Shown here piece after piece: positions 8,765 to 16,556 of a DNA stretch of 64,000 nucleotides. Each line of letters begins with the position of its first letter. Positions within the stretch are counted from its first letter, which is position 1. The position numbers and the translations under genes are program-made. The notes under the pieces are model-generated. The model saw only the letters and a list, made by a program, of their open reading frames with translations. It did no database searches and was not told the origin of the DNA. The stretch is from Mesorhizobium comanense (GTDB lineage Bacteria; Pseudomonadota; Alphaproteobacteria; Rhizobiales; Rhizobiaceae). The DNA lies in contig NZ_SCNN01000010.1 in NCBI RefSeq assembly GCF_005503535.1, positions 184,702-248,701 on the forward strand. The letters are read 5' to 3'.

Positions 8765-9220
8765 ATGACCGAAGACGAACCCGATGCGGACGGTGCCGCC
8801 ATAAGGGCCATCATCGCCCGGCAGTTCGCGAGCCTGAGCTGGGGCGAGGGGCGGGCTCCCGGCTGGGATGATTTCGCCGGCGATTTCCTGGATGGCGCCA
8901 GTCTCTTCCCGGCAGCCCGCCCGGCAAGACGCACCAGCGTTGCCGACTTCGTCGAGCGGATGCGCGGCCTGTCGCAGACATCGCTGCGTTCCCTGGACGA
9001 GACAGTGCTGGGTACGGATATCCGCGTTTTCGGCAATATCGCCATCGCGATGGCCGCGGCGGAGATGACCGAGAACGGCGCCGAGACCAACCACTCCATG
9101 GAAATGCTGCTTCTGGTGAAGAGCGGCGGAAACTGGAAGATCGCCGCCCAGGCCTGGGACAGGGCGAGCGAGGCCAATCCTTTGCCGGATGTGCTTGTCT
9201 CGGGCGCCGCATCGCGCTAG
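8765..9220 (+). CDS. NTF2-like (SnoaL-type) small protein
   Basis: 151 aa from ATG 8765; GGAAGGGG lies 7-14 bases upstream. An alpha-plus-beta cone fold is suggested by the N-terminal helix (AAIRAIIARQFASLSWGE), a central FGNIAIAMAAAEMTENGAETNHSM strand region and the final GGNWKIAAQAWD strand typical of NTF2-like proteins that bind or turn over small molecules. No catalytic residues can be named. It stands between the phosphatase terminator and apt. Function unknown. Confidence 0.7.
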   Translation: MTEDEPDADGAAIRAIIARQFASLSWGEGRAPGWDDFAGDFLDGASLFPAARPARRTSVADFVERMRGLSQTSLRSLDETVLGTDIRVFGNIAIAMAAAEMTENGAETNHSMEMLLLVKSGGNWKIAAQAWDRASEANPLPDVLVSGAASR

Positions 9221-9288
9221 CCCTTATCGGTCGCGTCGGGTTGCCATCGGCATCCGCGCCGCGGCAGGATCATCCGGAGAGCCGCCTC

Positions 9289-9834
9289 ATGAAACCTTCG
9301 CTCGAAGACACGCTGCTTGCGGCGATCCGCACCATTCCGGATTATCCGAAACCGGGCATCCTGTTTCGCGACATCACCACGCTGCTTGGCAATGCGCGCG
9401 CCTTTCGCCGCGCCATCGACGAACTGGTGCATCCCTATGCCGGGCAAAAGATCGACAAGATCGCCGGCATCGAGGCGCGCGGCTTCATCCTGGGCGGCGC
9501 GGTCGCGCATCAGCTCTCGGCCGGCTTCGTGCCGATCCGCAAGAAGGGCAAGCTGCCCTACGAGACCGTGCGCGTCGCCTACAGCCTGGAATATGGGCTG
9601 GACGAGATGGAGATGCACAAGGACGGCGTCTCGCCGGGCGAGAAGGTGATCCTGGTCGACGACCTGATCGCAACCGGGGGCACGGCGGAAGCCGCCGTGA
9701 AGCTTCTGCGCCAGATCGGGGCGGACATACTGGCCGCCTGTTTCGTCATCGACCTGCCGGACCTCGGCGGCCGCGCCAAGCTCGAGGCGCTCGGCGTTCC
9801 CGTGCGCACGCTGATCGGTTTCGAGGGGCATTGA
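9289..9834 (+). CDS. apt: Adenine phosphoribosyltransferase
   Basis: 181 aa from ATG 9289, the normal length. Makes AMP from adenine and PRPP in purine salvage in the cytoplasm. The PRPP-binding loop is VILVDDLIATGGTA (about 122-135). The N-terminal PDYPKPGILFRDIT and the GIEARGFILG segments are also typical of bacterial Apt. A frame back to 9241 exists but only the ATG gives the family N-terminus (MKPSLEDTLLAAIRTIPDYP). It is followed by a long palindromic element and faces two MaoC genes. Confidence 0.96.
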   Translation: MKPSLEDTLLAAIRTIPDYPKPGILFRDITTLLGNARAFRRAIDELVHPYAGQKIDKIAGIEARGFILGGAVAHQLSAGFVPIRKKGKLPYETVRVAYSLEYGLDEMEMHKDGVSPGEKVILVDDLIATGGTAEAAVKLLRQIGADILAACFVIDLPDLGGRAKLEALGVPVRTLIGFEGH

Positions 9835-9845
9835 GGGAGCGCTTC

Positions 9846-9989
9846 CCTTCTCCCCCTGTGGGAGAAGGTGTCGCCGAAGGCGACGGATGAGGGGTGTTCC
9901 AGGGAACGCCAGCGTCTCACTCCGCTGGAACACCCCTCATCCGTCTTGCCGCTTCGCGGCAATCCACCTTCTCCCACAGGGGGAGAAGG
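9846..9989. repeat. Long palindromic intergenic element (nested perfect inverted repeats)
   Basis: The outer 23-base arms (9846-9868 and 9967-9989) are perfect reverse complements, each itself a small hairpin of CCTTCTCCC/GGGAGAAGG type. Inner 18-base arms (9885-9902 and 9925-9942) are also perfect. The whole 144-base unit can fold into one long structure on either strand. It fills the gap between apt and the oppositely oriented MaoC gene. It resembles the dispersed palindromic elements known from rhizobial genomes and probably also works as a two-way terminator. Confidence 0.9.
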
Positions 9990-9995
9990 AAGAAC

Positions 9996-10460
9996 CTAAT
10001 CAACCTTCACCAGCACGGCGCTCTCGAACTCCAGCACCTTGTCGCCGGTCGAATCGAAGGCGTCCGCGCGCAGCGTCAGGAGCCGCCAGCCGGGGCGCGA
10101 AGCGATGGGGCGATGGGAGACAGCGGTGCGGGTGAAGGTTACCGTCTCGCCGGCATAGACCGGCTTCAGCCATTTCAGGTTCTTGAAGCCGGGCGAGGGG
10201 CCGAATTCGGGCGCTGGACCGGTGCCGGTCCAGCCTCCGGCGTCCATGCGGGCCTCGAGATTGTATTTCATCCAGGTCGCGGCGGTGTGCCAGCCGGAGG
10301 CGCAGAGCCCGCCGAGCACGCTCGATCTCGCCGCCTCCTCGTCGACGTGGAACACCTGTGGGTCGTATTTGCGCGCGAAAAGCTTGATCTCTTCGGGTTC
10401 GAAGACATGCGAGCCGAGCGTGACCGTGGTGCCGATACGGAAGAACTCGTCGAGGGTCAT
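9996..10460 (-). CDS. MaoC-type hotdog dehydratase, second of two overlapping genes
   Basis: 154 aa. MaoC hotdog fold: N-terminal MTLDEFFRIGTTVTLGSHVFEPEEIKLFARKYDPQVFHVDEEAA with the Asp/His region of R-specific hydratases, then GGLCASGWHTAATWMK and a late TRAVLV-like strand. The family hydrates enoyl-CoA or related acyl thioesters. The ATG overlaps the TGA of the upstream MaoC gene by ATGA, so the two are translationally coupled and probably form one two-chain enzyme. Relatives in this arrangement are annotated only as MaoC family; the substrate is unknown. Confidence 0.88.
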   Translation of the reverse strand: MTLDEFFRIGTTVTLGSHVFEPEEIKLFARKYDPQVFHVDEEAARSSVLGGLCASGWHTAATWMKYNLEARMDAGGWTGTGPAPEFGPSPGFKNLKWLKPVYAGETVTFTRTAVSHRPIASRPGWRLLTLRADAFDSTGDKVLEFESAVLVKVD

Positions 10461-10936
10461 GCAATGGCCTCGCGGGTCAGGAACATGCCGGTATTTTCTA
10501 GCTCGAAAACACTTTCGCCACGCTGGTTGAAAAGCTCGGCACGCATGGTGACAAGGCCGAGCTGGGGCCGCGATTTGGACAGGCGCTTGGCGATGATGGT
10601 GCTGTGGCCGCTCAGCATGTCGCCAGCCAGCACCGGCTTCTTCCATTTGACATAATCGATGCCGGGCGACCCCTGCGACGTCGAATCCAGCAGGAAGGCA
10701 TCGCACCACATGCGCATGAACATGGCGCAGGTGTGCCAGCCGGAGGCCGCCAGTCCGCCGAGAATGCTGGCCTTGCCGGCCTCTTCGTCGAGATGCATGG
10801 GCTGGGGATCGAACTCCGCGGCGAATTCGATGATCTCTTGCGCACTCACCAGCTTGGTGCCGAGGTCGAGCGACGTGCCCTCGACGAAGTCGTCGTAGGT
10901 CCAGGTCTTTCCGGCAATGGAAGTCTTTCCGGTCAT
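10457..10936 (-). CDS. MaoC-type hotdog dehydratase, first of two overlapping genes
   Basis: 159 aa from the ATG at 10936; a GTG at 10972 would add 12 residues without family support. Sequence GKTWTYDDFVEGTSLDLGTKLVSAQEIIEFAAEFDPQPMHLDEEAG carries the MaoC DPQPxHxDE hydratase motif (about 42-50), followed by GGLAASGWHTCAMFMRM. About 40 percent of visible motifs match the neighbour at 9996-10460, so the pair is a tandem duplication. It lies 127 bases from corA, also on the minus strand. Confidence 0.9.
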   Translation of the reverse strand: MTGKTSIAGKTWTYDDFVEGTSLDLGTKLVSAQEIIEFAAEFDPQPMHLDEEAGKASILGGLAASGWHTCAMFMRMWCDAFLLDSTSQGSPGIDYVKWKKPVLAGDMLSGHSTIIAKRLSKSRPQLGLVTMRAELFNQRGESVFELENTGMFLTREAIA

Positions 10937-11063
10937 GGTTTCGAATCCGGCTGCGCAACACGCGATCCCCACGGATCGGGGTTTCCCGGATGCAGGCCGG
11001 AAGCCGTCAGGTCAAGTTTTTTCTGGTAAGCCAGCCTGTCTCGGCCGCCAGACGCGGCAGCGC

Positions 11064-12038
11064 TCAGAGCCAGCCGCGGCGGCGGAAATACCAGAAGGGC
11101 AGGATCGCCGACACGATCATCAAGCCGATGGCGAAGGGATAGCCGAGCTGCCATTTCAGTTCGGGAATGATGTCGAAATTCATGCCGTAGATGGAGGCGA
11201 CCAGCGTCGGCGGCAGGAAGATGACGGCGGCGACCGAGAAGATCTTGATGATGGCGTTCTGTTCGATCGAGATCATGCCAAGCGTGGCATCGAGCAGGAA
11301 GGAGATCTTCTGCGACAGGAAGGTGGCGTGATCGGCAAGCGAGAGCACGTCGCGCGACAGGGTCTTGATGCGGGCGCGGACATCCTTGCTCATCCGGGTC
11401 TGGGTGGCGACATGGGCGAGGAAGCCGGCAAGGCGCTGCAGGGAAATCAGGCTGTCGCGCACGGAAGACGCGATGTCCTCCTTGCGGCCGATGGCCTTCA
11501 GCAGTTCCTGGAAATCGCGGTTGCGCTTCGAGACCTTGGTAGATCGCGCTTCGAAAATGTCGCGCGAGATCGTCTCGACGTCGCGGCCGGCGCGCTCCAG
11601 TATATCGGCGAGGCGGTCGACGATCGCCTCCAGCAGGCCGATCAGGATGGTGTCGCCGCTGGTGCAGCCCATCGCCACCTTCTCGGCGCGCATGGGAAAG
11701 GTCTTGAAGGCCTTCGGCTCGTGATAGCGCACGGTGATCAGTCTGTTGCCGGACAGCGCGAAGGTAACCGGCGACATCAAGGGGTCGTCTAATTCGGTCT
11801 GCGCCGGCAGGGCGGCGGTCATGAAATAGGCGCCGTCCTCGACATAGAGGCGGCTGGATATCTCGATCTCCTCCATTTCCTCGCGGGTCGGGATGGCGAT
11901 GCCGAGCCAGCTTTCGATGGAGGCCTCTTCCTCCTTGGTCGGATTGACGAGATCGGCCCAGACGACCTTGTCGCCATCGGCCAGCAGATCCTCGGTGAGG
12001 CGCAGGCGGTCATTGTCCACGACGAAAGCCTTGATCAT
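11064..12038 (-). CDS. corA: CorA-family magnesium (or cobalt) channel
   Basis: 324 aa, typical length. A large soluble N-terminal domain is followed by two transmembrane helices at the C-terminus (IIKIFSVAAVIFLPPTLVASI and GYPFAIGLMIVSAILPFWYF). The GMN selectivity signature is present as YGMNF (about 278-282). CorA pentamers take up divalent cations down the membrane potential. Could also be a ZntB-like member, but the GMNF-x-pattern is shared. No riboswitch is evident upstream; 125 bases separate it from the next gene upstream-side. Confidence 0.92.
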   Translation of the reverse strand: MIKAFVVDNDRLRLTEDLLADGDKVVWADLVNPTKEEEASIESWLGIAIPTREEMEEIEISSRLYVEDGAYFMTAALPAQTELDDPLMSPVTFALSGNRLITVRYHEPKAFKTFPMRAEKVAMGCTSGDTILIGLLEAIVDRLADILERAGRDVETISRDIFEARSTKVSKRNRDFQELLKAIGRKEDIASSVRDSLISLQRLAGFLAHVATQTRMSKDVRARIKTLSRDVLSLADHATFLSQKISFLLDATLGMISIEQNAIIKIFSVAAVIFLPPTLVASIYGMNFDIIPELKWQLGYPFAIGLMIVSAILPFWYFRRRGWL

Positions 12039-12163
12039 CGCCTGATCTCCCTTACCGGACCATGTGCTCGGATTGCACGGCTCTTCGTCGCGTGCGCCCG
12101 CCGCTTAGACCCCGCACATGACAAAATCAAGACAGGCCCGGCCCCGAAGCCAGCCCGCGCCGG

Positions 12164-12952
12164 TCAGAAGAACTCGTCGAGAAGCCGATACCAGGAAAGC
12201 TTTGCCGGCTCTGCCTGCGGTAGTCCATAGCGTTCCATAAAGGGTTTCACCCAGGCTTCGCCCAGATTGTGGCGGATGCTGCGGCAAGCCAGGGCCAGAT
12301 CCTGGTGGCGATCGGCGACGCCCAGCCGGCCGCAATCGATGAAGCCGCTGAAGCGGCCTTCGGCGGCCATGAAGTTCGGCAGGCAGGCATCGCCATGGGT
12401 GACGACGAGATCTTCCGCCTGCGGTCGAAGGGCGATGAGTTCGGCGAAGGCATCGGCGGCCGTCCGCCCCTGCCGTTCGTCGTCGAAGTCGCTCTCGTCG
12501 ACTTCGCCGGCCTCCATGCGCGCGCGGGCCGTGGCGATACGGCCTTCGATGCGATGATCGAAGGGGCAGGCGCTGGTGTCGAGGGCGTGTAGCTCGCGAA
12601 GCGCGCCTACCATGATTTCGACGACGTCAGCCGGATCGATCACCGCCGACGCCAGATCCTCGCCGGCGACCGCCGACATCAGCAGCCAGTCGTGACCGGC
12701 ATGGCTTTCCAGGTCGATCACATCGGGGCAGGCCACGCCTTGTCCGGCAAGCCAGCGCAGCCGTGCAGCCTCATCGGCAAGCTCGGCAAAGGGACCGCTC
12801 TGCTCGCACTTCAGGAACAGGGTCGGCTTGCCGTCAGCCACCAGCCGGAAGACGCCGGCCTGTGACTGGCCGATCGTCTGGCGATGCCAGGCATAGGCGG
12901 AGAGCCTGTCCCTGAACCCTCGCGGCAGCTCATTCTCGTGGTCGAGCGTCAT
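12164..12952 (-). CDS. APH(3')-like aminoglycoside O-phosphotransferase
   Basis: 262 aa from ATG 12952. The C-terminal half closely follows the classic APH(3') kinases: VTHGDACLPNFM (about 182-193, catalytic Asp), FIDCGRLGVADRHQDLALA (about 202-220, metal-binding Asp) and the terminal YRLLDEFF, which is also the end of the well-known NptII protein. APH(3') enzymes transfer phosphate from ATP to the 3' hydroxyl of kanamycin-type drugs. Whether this chromosomal copy gives resistance or has another substrate is unknown. It shows no flanking mobile element and GC like its surroundings, so it is probably resident. A start at 13012 would overlap the permease gene. Confidence 0.87.
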   Translation of the reverse strand: MTLDHENELPRGFRDRLSAYAWHRQTIGQSQAGVFRLVADGKPTLFLKCEQSGPFAELADEAARLRWLAGQGVACPDVIDLESHAGHDWLLMSAVAGEDLASAVIDPADVVEIMVGALRELHALDTSACPFDHRIEGRIATARARMEAGEVDESDFDDERQGRTAADAFAELIALRPQAEDLVVTHGDACLPNFMAAEGRFSGFIDCGRLGVADRHQDLALACRSIRHNLGEAWVKPFMERYGLPQAEPAKLSWYRLLDEFF

Positions 12953-13017
12953 CGACAAGCATATCAGGCTTTGCTGTGGGGGGAGGCCGGGATGCTGGTG
13001 TCCGGCCTCCAATGTCT

Positions 13018-14352
13018 CTACCGGGCGTTCGGCAGGATCTGGTGCAGGATGATCGCCCAGACGGCGCCGAAAGCGATCGACGAGCCCAGTATGTACTGCA
13101 CGATGTCGGGCAGCGTCTTGACGAAGTCCGGCGGCGCCAGCGTGGCGAACAGCGCCATCAGGATCGGCAGGCCGATGACCAGCATGTTGCGCTCCGTCAG
13201 CGGTGTGCCGCGCACCACGCGAAAGCCGTTCATGGCGATGACGACGCAGAGCACGCCGAAGACGCCGCCGATGACCGGTCCGGGGATCGAGGCGATGACC
13301 GCCGACAGTTTGCCGATCAGCCCGAACAGCACCAGGAAGATGCCGGCGGCGGCAAAGGCGGCGCGGCTGGCGATGCCGGTGATGGCGATGATGCCGGCAT
13401 TCGACGAATAGCCGGTGACCGGCGTGCTGCAGAGCAGCGCGCTGATCAGGCAGCCGAGCCCTTCGCCGGTGGCACCCTTGTCGAGCTGCTCATCCGACAG
13501 CGGCCTGTCGATGACGGCGCCGACAGCGAACCATGTGCCGGTGGTTTCGGCCAGGACGACGATGTAGACGATCAGCATCGTCAGCATCGCCGACAGCGAG
13601 AAGGTCACGTCGAGGTTGAGGAAGGCGATGCGCGGCAGGGAAAACCAGGTCGCGGCGGAAACACCCGACATGTCGAGCTGGCCCATGAAGGCGGCGGCCA
13701 GGCTGCCGGCCAGAAGCGCGATGATCACCGACAGCAGGCGCAGCCAGTTGCCTTTGGCGCCAAGCGCCATGCCGGCCAGCATGCAGCCGACGAGGACCGC
13801 CGCGGCGATGAAGGCCAGGATGATGTTGCCGCCGACGGTGGCCGTGCCATGGACGGCGAACACGCTTTCCTTCAGTGCCACCGGCATCAGCGCGACGCCG
13901 ACGACGATGATGATGGCGCCGCCGACGATCGGCGGCACGAAGCGGTTGACGAGGCGGTGGAAGAGTTTGGTCGGCGATCCCAAAAGCATGACGAGAATGG
14001 CGCCCGGTATCAGCGCGCCGATCACGGCCGAAAGCCCGCCAATACCGCCGCCGGCGCCGAAGGCGATCGCCAGTACGGCGCCGATCGGCACGAAGGACGG
14101 TCCCTGGACGACCGGCAGCCGCATCAGAAGCTGGGACTGGATCAAGGTCGCGACCCCTGCCGCCACGAAAGCCGACTGGATGAAGGCGCCGGCATCGCCG
14201 ACGCTGAAGGCAAGCACGGAAGCGATGATGAACGGCACGATGTAGACGTCCATCGCCAGCACATGCTGGAGGCCGAGCAGAGCGGCCTTACCCAGCGGCA
14301 ACGGATCGTCCGGCTGGGCGATCAATGTGATTTCTGGTGCAACGCGTTCCAT
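13018..14352 (-). CDS. NCS2-family nucleobase permease (xanthine/uracil type)
   Basis: 444 aa with about 12-14 hydrophobic segments. The NCS2 hallmarks are QHVLAM near residue 28, QGPSFVPIGA (about 85-94) and a glycine-rich PVTGYSSNAGIIAITG segment containing the conserved NxG substrate site. These carriers import xanthine, uric acid, guanine or uracil with protons. Divergent pairing with guanine deaminase 135 bases away argues for a purine substrate. This is inference from context. Confidence 0.9.
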   Translation of the reverse strand: MERVAPEITLIAQPDDPLPLGKAALLGLQHVLAMDVYIVPFIIASVLAFSVGDAGAFIQSAFVAAGVATLIQSQLLMRLPVVQGPSFVPIGAVLAIAFGAGGGIGGLSAVIGALIPGAILVMLLGSPTKLFHRLVNRFVPPIVGGAIIIVVGVALMPVALKESVFAVHGTATVGGNIILAFIAAAVLVGCMLAGMALGAKGNWLRLLSVIIALLAGSLAAAFMGQLDMSGVSAATWFSLPRIAFLNLDVTFSLSAMLTMLIVYIVVLAETTGTWFAVGAVIDRPLSDEQLDKGATGEGLGCLISALLCSTPVTGYSSNAGIIAITGIASRAAFAAAGIFLVLFGLIGKLSAVIASIPGPVIGGVFGVLCVVIAMNGFRVVRGTPLTERNMLVIGLPILMALFATLAPPDFVKTLPDIVQYILGSSIAFGAVWAIILHQILPNAR

Positions 14353-14487
14353 GATGTCCCCTCTGGAAATCCCCGGTCGATCATGGGATCAGTCGGCGGC
14401 GAAAGACAGCGGCGGAAATGATTGCCAACTGTTTTCTTCTAGGCCACGCAGGGGCGGTTTCACGCTCCAGCAGGACGGAGCGACCCC

Positions 14488-15852
14488 ATGACGGCAACCC
14501 ATTTCACCCTGCTCGGCACCGCCTTCCATACACCCGAGCGCGGCAGGCTGGAGACGCTGGAGGATCACCTGTTCGGCATCGATGACCAGGGGCGGATCGC
14601 CGAGATTCTGGCGCCGGGTCATCCCGACTACGCGGCGCGCGCGAGTGATGCCCGCGAGGCGGGAACACTCGTGGAACTCGGCGCGGGACAATTCCTGTTG
14701 CCAGGGCTGGTCGACCTGCACATCCATGCGCCGCAATGGCCGCAGATGGGCAAGGCGCTCGACGTGCCGCTCGAAGTCTGGCTGCAGAAATACACGTTTC
14801 CGCTCGAGGCGCGATACGCCGATGTGGGCTATGCCAGGGAGGTCTATGCCGGGCTGGTCGACAATCTGCTCGCCAACGGCACCACCACGGCGCTCTATTT
14901 CGCCACCGTCCATGTCGAGGCCAGCCTGGCTCTGGCCGGCATCTGCCTCGAGAAAGGCCAGCGCGCGCTGGTCGGCAAGGTGGTGATGGACGATCCGCAG
15001 CAGTGTCCGCCCTTCTACCGCGATGCCGACGCGGCGAGCGCGGTTGCCGATACCAGACGTTTCATCGAGGCCGTGCGCAACATGGCTTCGGGTGAAAGGC
15101 CGCTTGTCCAGCCGGTGATCACGCCGCGCTTCATTCCCAGTTGCACCGACGCGGCGCTGCAAGGTCTCGGCGATCTCGCCGATGAATTCGGCTGCCATGT
15201 GCAGACGCATTGTTCGGAGAGTGACTGGGCCAAGGCTTTCGTGGAGGAGCGTTTCGGCCGGACCGACGCGGCAAGTCTCGACGGGTTCGGCCTGCTGACG
15301 CGCCATACCATCCTGGCGCATTCGAACTTCATCGATCGCCGGGACATGGACCTCATCAAGGAGAAGGGCGCGGGCGTTGCCCATTGCCCGCTGTCCAATG
15401 TCTATTTCGCCAATGCGGTGTTTCCGCTGCGCGAAGCGCTCGACCGGCATATGCATGTCGGCCTCGGCACCGATATTTCGGGCGGCTACAGCCCGTCGCT
15501 GTTCGATGGCTGCCGGCACGCGCTGTCGGCATCGAGGATGGTGCAGAGCGGCGTCCATGCCCATCTGAAGGCCGACGCGCGCGGCGCGCCGGGCGAGCCC
15601 ATCACCCATCAGGAGGCGTTCTGGCTTGCCACCGCAGGCGGCGCGGAAGCGCTCGACCTGCCGACCGGCAGTTTCCGCGTCGGGCATGAGTTCGACGCGC
15701 TGCTGATCGACACCCGGGCCAAGGCCTCGAACATCCACATCGACGCTGAGGGCGACACGCTCGAGGATGCCTTCCAGAAAATCGTGCTCAACGCGGCGCG
15801 GGCCAATATCACCAGCGTCTGGGTGAGCGGCAGGATGGTGGCGGGGGAGTAG
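14488..15852 (+). CDS. guaD: Guanine deaminase
   Basis: 454 aa. Converts guanine to xanthine with release of ammonia, a step in purine catabolism. The amidohydrolase metal site begins with PGLVDLHIHAPQ (about 72-83); further ligands are in HCSESDWA, LAHSNF and GLGTDISGGYSPS (catalytic Asp). The LHIHAPQ and CPLSN motifs are characteristic of GuaD rather than of other amidohydrolases. Start ATG 14488 has GGACGGAG just upstream. It faces the purine permease head to head, so both are likely induced together. Confidence 0.95.
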   Translation: MTATHFTLLGTAFHTPERGRLETLEDHLFGIDDQGRIAEILAPGHPDYAARASDAREAGTLVELGAGQFLLPGLVDLHIHAPQWPQMGKALDVPLEVWLQKYTFPLEARYADVGYAREVYAGLVDNLLANGTTTALYFATVHVEASLALAGICLEKGQRALVGKVVMDDPQQCPPFYRDADAASAVADTRRFIEAVRNMASGERPLVQPVITPRFIPSCTDAALQGLGDLADEFGCHVQTHCSESDWAKAFVEERFGRTDAASLDGFGLLTRHTILAHSNFIDRRDMDLIKEKGAGVAHCPLSNVYFANAVFPLREALDRHMHVGLGTDISGGYSPSLFDGCRHALSASRMVQSGVHAHLKADARGAPGEPITHQEAFWLATAGGAEALDLPTGSFRVGHEFDALLIDTRAKASNIHIDAEGDTLEDAFQKIVLNAARANITSVWVSGRMVAGE

Positions 15853-15977
15853 CGCGACGGTGAGCCAGCCGACCCATTTGGCTTTAAACACTTTCAAAAT
15901 TTCGGGCGATTGCGCAAAATTGGCACGATCGCGCGTCATGCTATGATGATGGACGCGTTGAACGGCAGGGCAAGCAC

Positions 15978-16526
15978 ATGACCGGGAACCTGATCGCGGC
16001 AATCGTCGGGGCGGAAAGCACGGTGATCCAGAAGCTTCTGGCCGAGGCCGTTTCGGATTGGCGGCGGTCGGGCTTGCAGGTCTGCGGCGTCGTGGAAGAA
16101 GCGCACGGCCTGACAGGCCGCTCCTGCAGTTCCGGCTTTTTGCGCAACGTCCAGACCGGCAACGTCTTCGCCATGTATCTGGACGAGCCGCCGGCCCACA
16201 CATCGTGCCATCTCGACGAGATGGGCGTGGTCGATGCCTGCGCGAGCATCATCGACCATGTCGCGGCGAGCGATCTCGTCGTGCTGAGCAAGTTCGGCAA
16301 GGTCGAAGCGGTGGGCAGCGGCCTGTTCGAGGCATTCGAGGCGGCTATCAGATCAGGCAAACCCTTGCTGACGTCGGTCGCGCCCAAACATCACTACGCC
16401 TGGCAGCGCTTTGCCCCGCAAGCCGCCTTCATCAAGCCGGACCGGGCCTCGATCGAGGCCTGGAGGCGCGGGGTTTTCAATGCAACGCGGCCCAGCCGTG
16501 CTGCAAGCATGGTGCTGTCCAACTGA
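15978..16526 (+). CDS. DUF2478 protein
   Basis: 182 aa. The pattern matches DUF2478, a family of unknown function: RSCSSGFLRNVQTGNVFAMYL, SCHLDEMGVVDAC and the most conserved core DLVVLSKFGKVEAVGSGLFEAFEAAI, then GKPLLTSVAP. The fold is thought to be nucleotide-binding, with relatives near molybdenum or tungsten genes in other bacteria; no such genes lie here. No Walker A loop is visible at the N-terminus (LIAAIVGAESTVIQ). Standing alone, 126 bases after guaD on the same strand and facing ychF tail to tail. Confidence 0.8.
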   Translation: MTGNLIAAIVGAESTVIQKLLAEAVSDWRRSGLQVCGVVEEAHGLTGRSCSSGFLRNVQTGNVFAMYLDEPPAHTSCHLDEMGVVDACASIIDHVAASDLVVLSKFGKVEAVGSGLFEAFEAAIRSGKPLLTSVAPKHHYAWQRFAPQAAFIKPDRASIEAWRRGVFNATRPSRAASMVLSN

Positions 16527-16556
16527 GGGAAGGTAGGCGCCCGGCTCCAGACGTCG

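Noticed and set aside
9996..10961. Single frame spanning both MaoC genes as one 321-residue protein
   Set aside because: The first third is out of frame with the upstream MaoC gene and reads as Arg/His-rich noise; two overlapping genes with ATGA fit the family.
11064..12163. Magnesium riboswitch before corA
   Set aside because: The short upstream gap (about 125 bases to the next gene) shows no recognised ykoK or mgtA-type leader.
12976..14421. 481-residue plus-strand frame over the purine permease
   Set aside because: Shadow of the minus-strand permease gene; Gln/Asp/Arg-rich composition.
13018..14487. Purine riboswitch upstream of the permease or guaD
   Set aside because: The 135-base divergent gap lacks the conserved purine-aptamer core; none could be aligned by eye.
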